Shown here: one piece after another, positions 61,347 through 64,000 of the stretch
Layout: every line of letters begins with the position of its first letter
Numbering within the stretch: position 1 is the stretch's first letter
Assembly: GCF_001612635.1 (NCBI RefSeq)
Contig: NZ_BDAV01000025.1
Location: 1 to 64,000, forward strand
Source: Nocardia africana NBRC 100379
GTDB lineage: Bacteria > Actinomycetota > Actinomycetes > Mycobacteriales > Mycobacteriaceae
DNA length: 64,000 bases
Direction of reading: 5' to 3'
Notes under the pieces: model-generated
What the model saw: only the letters and a program-made list of their open reading frames with translations
Told to the model about the DNA's origin: nothing
Databases searched by the model: none
Program-made: the position numbers and the translations under genes

Positions 61347-63347
61347 GTGACCGGTCGCATCGCCATCGATGACACCGCCCCGGCCGTCGCGGGCGGATAT
61401 CCGGCCAAGGCCGTGGTCGGCGAGGTGGTGCCGGTGCGAGCCGTGGTGTGGCGCGAGGGTCACGACGCGGTGGCGGCCACCCTGGCCGTGCGCGGGCCGG
61501 GCGGCCGCACTCAGCGGATCCGGATGGCACCGGAGTTCGAACCCGACGTCTTCAATGCGGTCTTCACCCCGAATACGCCGGGGCTGTGGACCTTTCGCGT
61601 GGAGGGCTGGGGCGATCCGATCACCGGGTGGCGGGCCGCGGTCGAGGCGAAACTCGCCGTCGGGCAGAGCGCGGCGGATCTGGCCAACGATCTCGAGATC
61701 GGTGCCCGGCTGTTCGAACGGGCGGCGCAGGCGGTGCCGAAGCGCCAGTGGGAGAAATTGCGCGCCGCGGCGGCCGCGCTGCGCAGCGATGCGCAACTGC
61801 CGGCGCGGGTAGCGCCCGCCTTCAGCGCCGAGGTGGCCGAAATCCTGCGCGAGACGCCGCTGCGCGACCTGGTGACGCGCGGTCCGGCCCACACCGTGCT
61901 GGTCGAGCGGCGGCGAGCGCTGGTCGGCTCGTGGTACGAGTTCTTCCCCCGCTCCACCGGCGGCTGGGACGCCGAGGGAAATCCGGTGCACGGCACCTTC
62001 GCCACCGCGACGAAGGAACTGCCACGCATCGCGGCCATGGGTTTCGATGTCGTCTACCTGCCGCCGATCCACCCGATCGGAACGGTGAACCGCAAGGGGC
62101 CCAACAACTCTCTGACATGCGGACCCGAGGATTTCGGCTCCCCGTGGGCGATCGGATCGGCCGAGGGCGGCCACGACGCCGTCCACCCGCTCCTGGGGAC
62201 CGAGGCGGATTTCGCCGAATTCGTCCGTGCCGCAGGCGAGCTCGGCCTGGAGGTGGCACTGGATCTGGCGCTGCAGTGCGCGCCCGACCACCCGTGGGTG
62301 CGCAGCCATCCGGAATGGTTCACAACCCTGCCCGACGGCACCATCGCGTTCGCCGAGAACCCGCCGAAGAAATATCAGGACATCTACCCGCTGGATTTCG
62401 ACAACGATCCGGACGGGCTGTATGCCGCCGTCCTGGGTGTCGTGCGGCACTGGATCGGCTTGGGGGTCACCATCTTCCGGGTCGACAATCCGCACACCAA
62501 GCCGGCCGACTTCTGGGAATGGCTGATCGCGCAGGTGCGCCGGACCGATCCCGAGGTGATCTTCCTGTCCGAGGCGTTCACCCGCCCGGCCCGCCTCTAC
62601 GGCCTGGCCCGGCGCGGATTCTCCCAGTCCTATACCTATTTCACCTGGCGCACCGGCGCCTACGAACTGGCCGAATTCGGACGCGAACTCGCCGCCAAGG
62701 CCGACGAGGCCCGGCCCAATCTGTTCGTCAACACTCCCGACATCCTGCACGAGAGCCTCCAGCACGGCGGCCCGGGCATGTTCGCCGTGCGCGCCGTGCT
62801 GGCGGCGACATTGGGCCCGAGCTGGGGAATGTATTCCGGGTTCGAACTCTTCGAGCATCAGGCGGTGCGTCCCGGCAGCGAGGAATATCTCGATTCCGAG
62901 AAGTACCAGCTGCGTCCGCGACGATTCGCCGAGGCCGCGGCGCGCGGTGAGTCTCTGGAACCGTTCATCACCCGGCTGAACGAGATTCGCCGAGCCCATC
63001 CCGCGCTACAACAGTTGCGCTGCATCGCCTTTCACCACGTCGACAACGAGGCGCTGCTGGCGTACTCGAAGGTCGATCCGAGCTCCGGGGATGCGGTGCT
63101 GGTGGTGGTCAATCTCAACCCGTTCGGCGCCGAGGACGGGATGATCTCGCTCGACATGCCGGCCATCGGGCGGGAATGGCACGACCACCCGACGGTGCAC
63201 GACGAGATCAGCGGCGAGGAATATCATTGGGCGCAAACCAATTACGTGCGGCTCGACCCGGTGCGCGCCCCCGCCCACATCCTCGTCCTCCCGGCCGTTT
63301 CGGCGGCCGCGCGCACCGAATTGGCCTACCGCAGGACCTTCCGGTGA
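61347..63347 (+). CDS. glgE: GlgE alpha-1,4-glucan:maltose-1-phosphate maltosyltransferase
   Basis: 666-residue GH13 enzyme adding maltosyl units from maltose-1-phosphate to alpha-glucan. The N-terminal beta domain and helical S region precede the barrel (VVYLPPIHPIGTVNRKG). The nucleophile Asp lies in IFRVDNPHTKP, the acid Glu in IFLSEAFTRP and the third Asp in NTPDILHES. GTG 61347 lies 7 nt after TACGGT (61334-61339), likely leaderless. GlgB follows after 34 nt. Confidence 0.95.
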   Translation: MTGRIAIDDTAPAVAGGYPAKAVVGEVVPVRAVVWREGHDAVAATLAVRGPGGRTQRIRMAPEFEPDVFNAVFTPNTPGLWTFRVEGWGDPITGWRAAVEAKLAVGQSAADLANDLEIGARLFERAAQAVPKRQWEKLRAAAAALRSDAQLPARVAPAFSAEVAEILRETPLRDLVTRGPAHTVLVERRRALVGSWYEFFPRSTGGWDAEGNPVHGTFATATKELPRIAAMGFDVVYLPPIHPIGTVNRKGPNNSLTCGPEDFGSPWAIGSAEGGHDAVHPLLGTEADFAEFVRAAGELGLEVALDLALQCAPDHPWVRSHPEWFTTLPDGTIAFAENPPKKYQDIYPLDFDNDPDGLYAAVLGVVRHWIGLGVTIFRVDNPHTKPADFWEWLIAQVRRTDPEVIFLSEAFTRPARLYGLARRGFSQSYTYFTWRTGAYELAEFGRELAAKADEARPNLFVNTPDILHESLQHGGPGMFAVRAVLAATLGPSWGMYSGFELFEHQAVRPGSEEYLDSEKYQLRPRRFAEAAARGESLEPFITRLNEIRRAHPALQQLRCIAFHHVDNEALLAYSKVDPSSGDAVLVVVNLNPFGAEDGMISLDMPAIGREWHDHPTVHDEISGEEYHWAQTNYVRLDPVRAPAHILVLPAVSAAARTELAYRRTFR

Positions 63348-63381
63348 CCGCACGCCGGATCGCGGCACGACGGCCGCGCCG

Positions 63382-64000
63382 ATGAATCGGCGCGATCTGA
63401 TGTTGCTGGCCGCCGGCACCCACACCGACCCGCACACGGTCCTCGGCGCGCATCCGCATCCGGACGGGACGGTGATCAGAACCCTGCGGCCCCACGCGGA
63501 TTCGGTGTCGGCACGCATCGGCGGCGTCGATCATCCGCTGCACCACATCGGCCACGGGATCTTCGAGGGCGTGGTCGGCTTCCCGGACCTGTGGGACTAC
63601 CGGCTGATCGTGTCCTATCCGGGCAGCCGGACCGTGCTGACCGCCGACGGATACCGCTTCCTGCCGACCGTCGGCGAACTCGATCTGCACCTGCTCGGCG
63701 AGGGACGGCATCGGCGGCTCTGGGAGGTACTCGGCGCCCATCCGCGCCGCTACACCACCCTCGACGGCGAGGTCACCGGCACGTCGTTCGCGGTATGGGC
63801 GCCGAACGCGCGCGGAGTCACCGTCTTCGGCGATTTCGACAGCTGGAGTGGAACGAGTACACCCCTGCGCCGGCTCGGATCGTCCGGGGTGTGGGAGGTG
63901 TTCGTGCCCGGCGTCGCGGTGGGCACGCGCTACAAATACCGCATCCACGGCGCCGACGGACGGATCGTCGACCATGCCGATCCCCTGGCCTTCGCCGCCG
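63382..64000 (+). CDS. glgB: 1,4-alpha-glucan branching enzyme, 5' part
   Basis: The first 206 codons of GlgB, which introduces alpha-1,6 branches; the frame runs off the window end without a stop. It begins MNRRDLMLLAAGTHTDPHTV, with LGAHPHPDGTVIRTLRP as the first carbohydrate-binding domain. The second N-terminal domain follows (TSFAVWAPNARGVTVFGDFD, KYRIHGADGRIVDHADPLAF). The catalytic barrel is not included. No strong ribosome-binding site precedes ATG 63382. Order glgE-glgB matches Rv1327c-Rv1326c. Confidence 0.93.
   Translation, partial: MNRRDLMLLAAGTHTDPHTVLGAHPHPDGTVIRTLRPHADSVSARIGGVDHPLHHIGHGIFEGVVGFPDLWDYRLIVSYPGSRTVLTADGYRFLPTVGELDLHLLGEGRHRRLWEVLGAHPRRYTTLDGEVTGTSFAVWAPNARGVTVFGDFDSWSGTSTPLRRLGSSGVWEVFVPGVAVGTRYKYRIHGADGRIVDHADPLAFAA

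Noticed and set aside
57716..61372. 1218-codon open frame on the plus strand
   Set aside because: Antisense to glgP and the dienelactone hydrolase gene; the sequence is Arg/His/Gly-rich with no domain, the usual shadow of a high-GC gene.
1..64000. Horizontally acquired island, prophage or CRISPR
   Set aside because: No integrase, transposase, terminal repeats, tRNA or spaced repeats were seen, and composition is even apart from promoter regions.

Overview
The window is high-GC DNA with the gene content of a mycolic-acid actinobacterium (Mycobacteriales). The marks are a yrbE/mce operon, a KasA/KasB-type ketoacyl synthase beside a DesA-type desaturase, the CysO-CysM-Mec cysteine pathway and the GlgE pathway. 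Gene order from 41.9 to 64 kb follows, inverted and with insertions, the Mycobacterium tuberculosis block Rv1326c-Rv1343c as I remember it. Nocardia or a close relative is the best guess; it is inferred from gene content and no 16S gene is present. I saw no tRNA, rRNA, CRISPR array, insertion sequence or prophage.

Layout. 0-6.3 kb: ketoacyl synthase and desaturase, divergent; a VIT-family metal transporter; and an overlapping three-gene operon for DNA alkylation repair (ogt, an Oxygenase-NA-type dioxygenase, a stand-alone Ada zinc domain). 6.3-11.1 kb: an EthA-like monooxygenase with a divergent AraC regulator, then an SDR/SnoaL pair with a divergent TetR regulator. 11.2-19.2 kb: a ClpC/ClpB-hybrid AAA+ unfoldase with a DUF1801 gene, ctaD, a second-type YidC with a DUF6412 gene, and a DapB-like dehydrogenase coupled to an AhpD-like protein. 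19.2-27.7 kb: a complete mce operon (yrbEA, yrbEB, mceA-F and one Mce-associated gene), almost all translationally coupled. 27.7-41.9 kb: an accessory stretch of regulators (MarR, XRE, PadR), small enzymes, a second VIT gene, two decayed genes, a PadR/flavin-monooxygenase pair and a DHA2 exporter with a cytosolic tail.

41.9-64 kb is the conserved block: LprD-like and DUF3817 genes; rdgB, rph and an Rv1339-type phosphodiesterase; rhomboid; cysM-cysO-mec; P1 peptidase, DUF2017 and clpS; pncB (with pncA added), dinG, glgP, glgE, and glgB cut by the window end. Here cysteine is made from O-phosphoserine with a thiocarboxylated CysO carrier, NAD is recycled by PncA and PncB, and alpha-glucan is built by GlgE/GlgB and degraded by GlgP. 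murI, expected between rhomboid and the Rv1339-type gene, is missing. CysO carries four residues after its Gly-Gly.

Many genes start at GTG or ATG 6-8 nt after a TANNNT hexamer and have no ribosome-binding site, which points to leaderless transcripts. Several good palindromes mark likely operators, the best being a 36-bp inverted repeat between the DHA2 exporter and a short-chain dehydrogenase.
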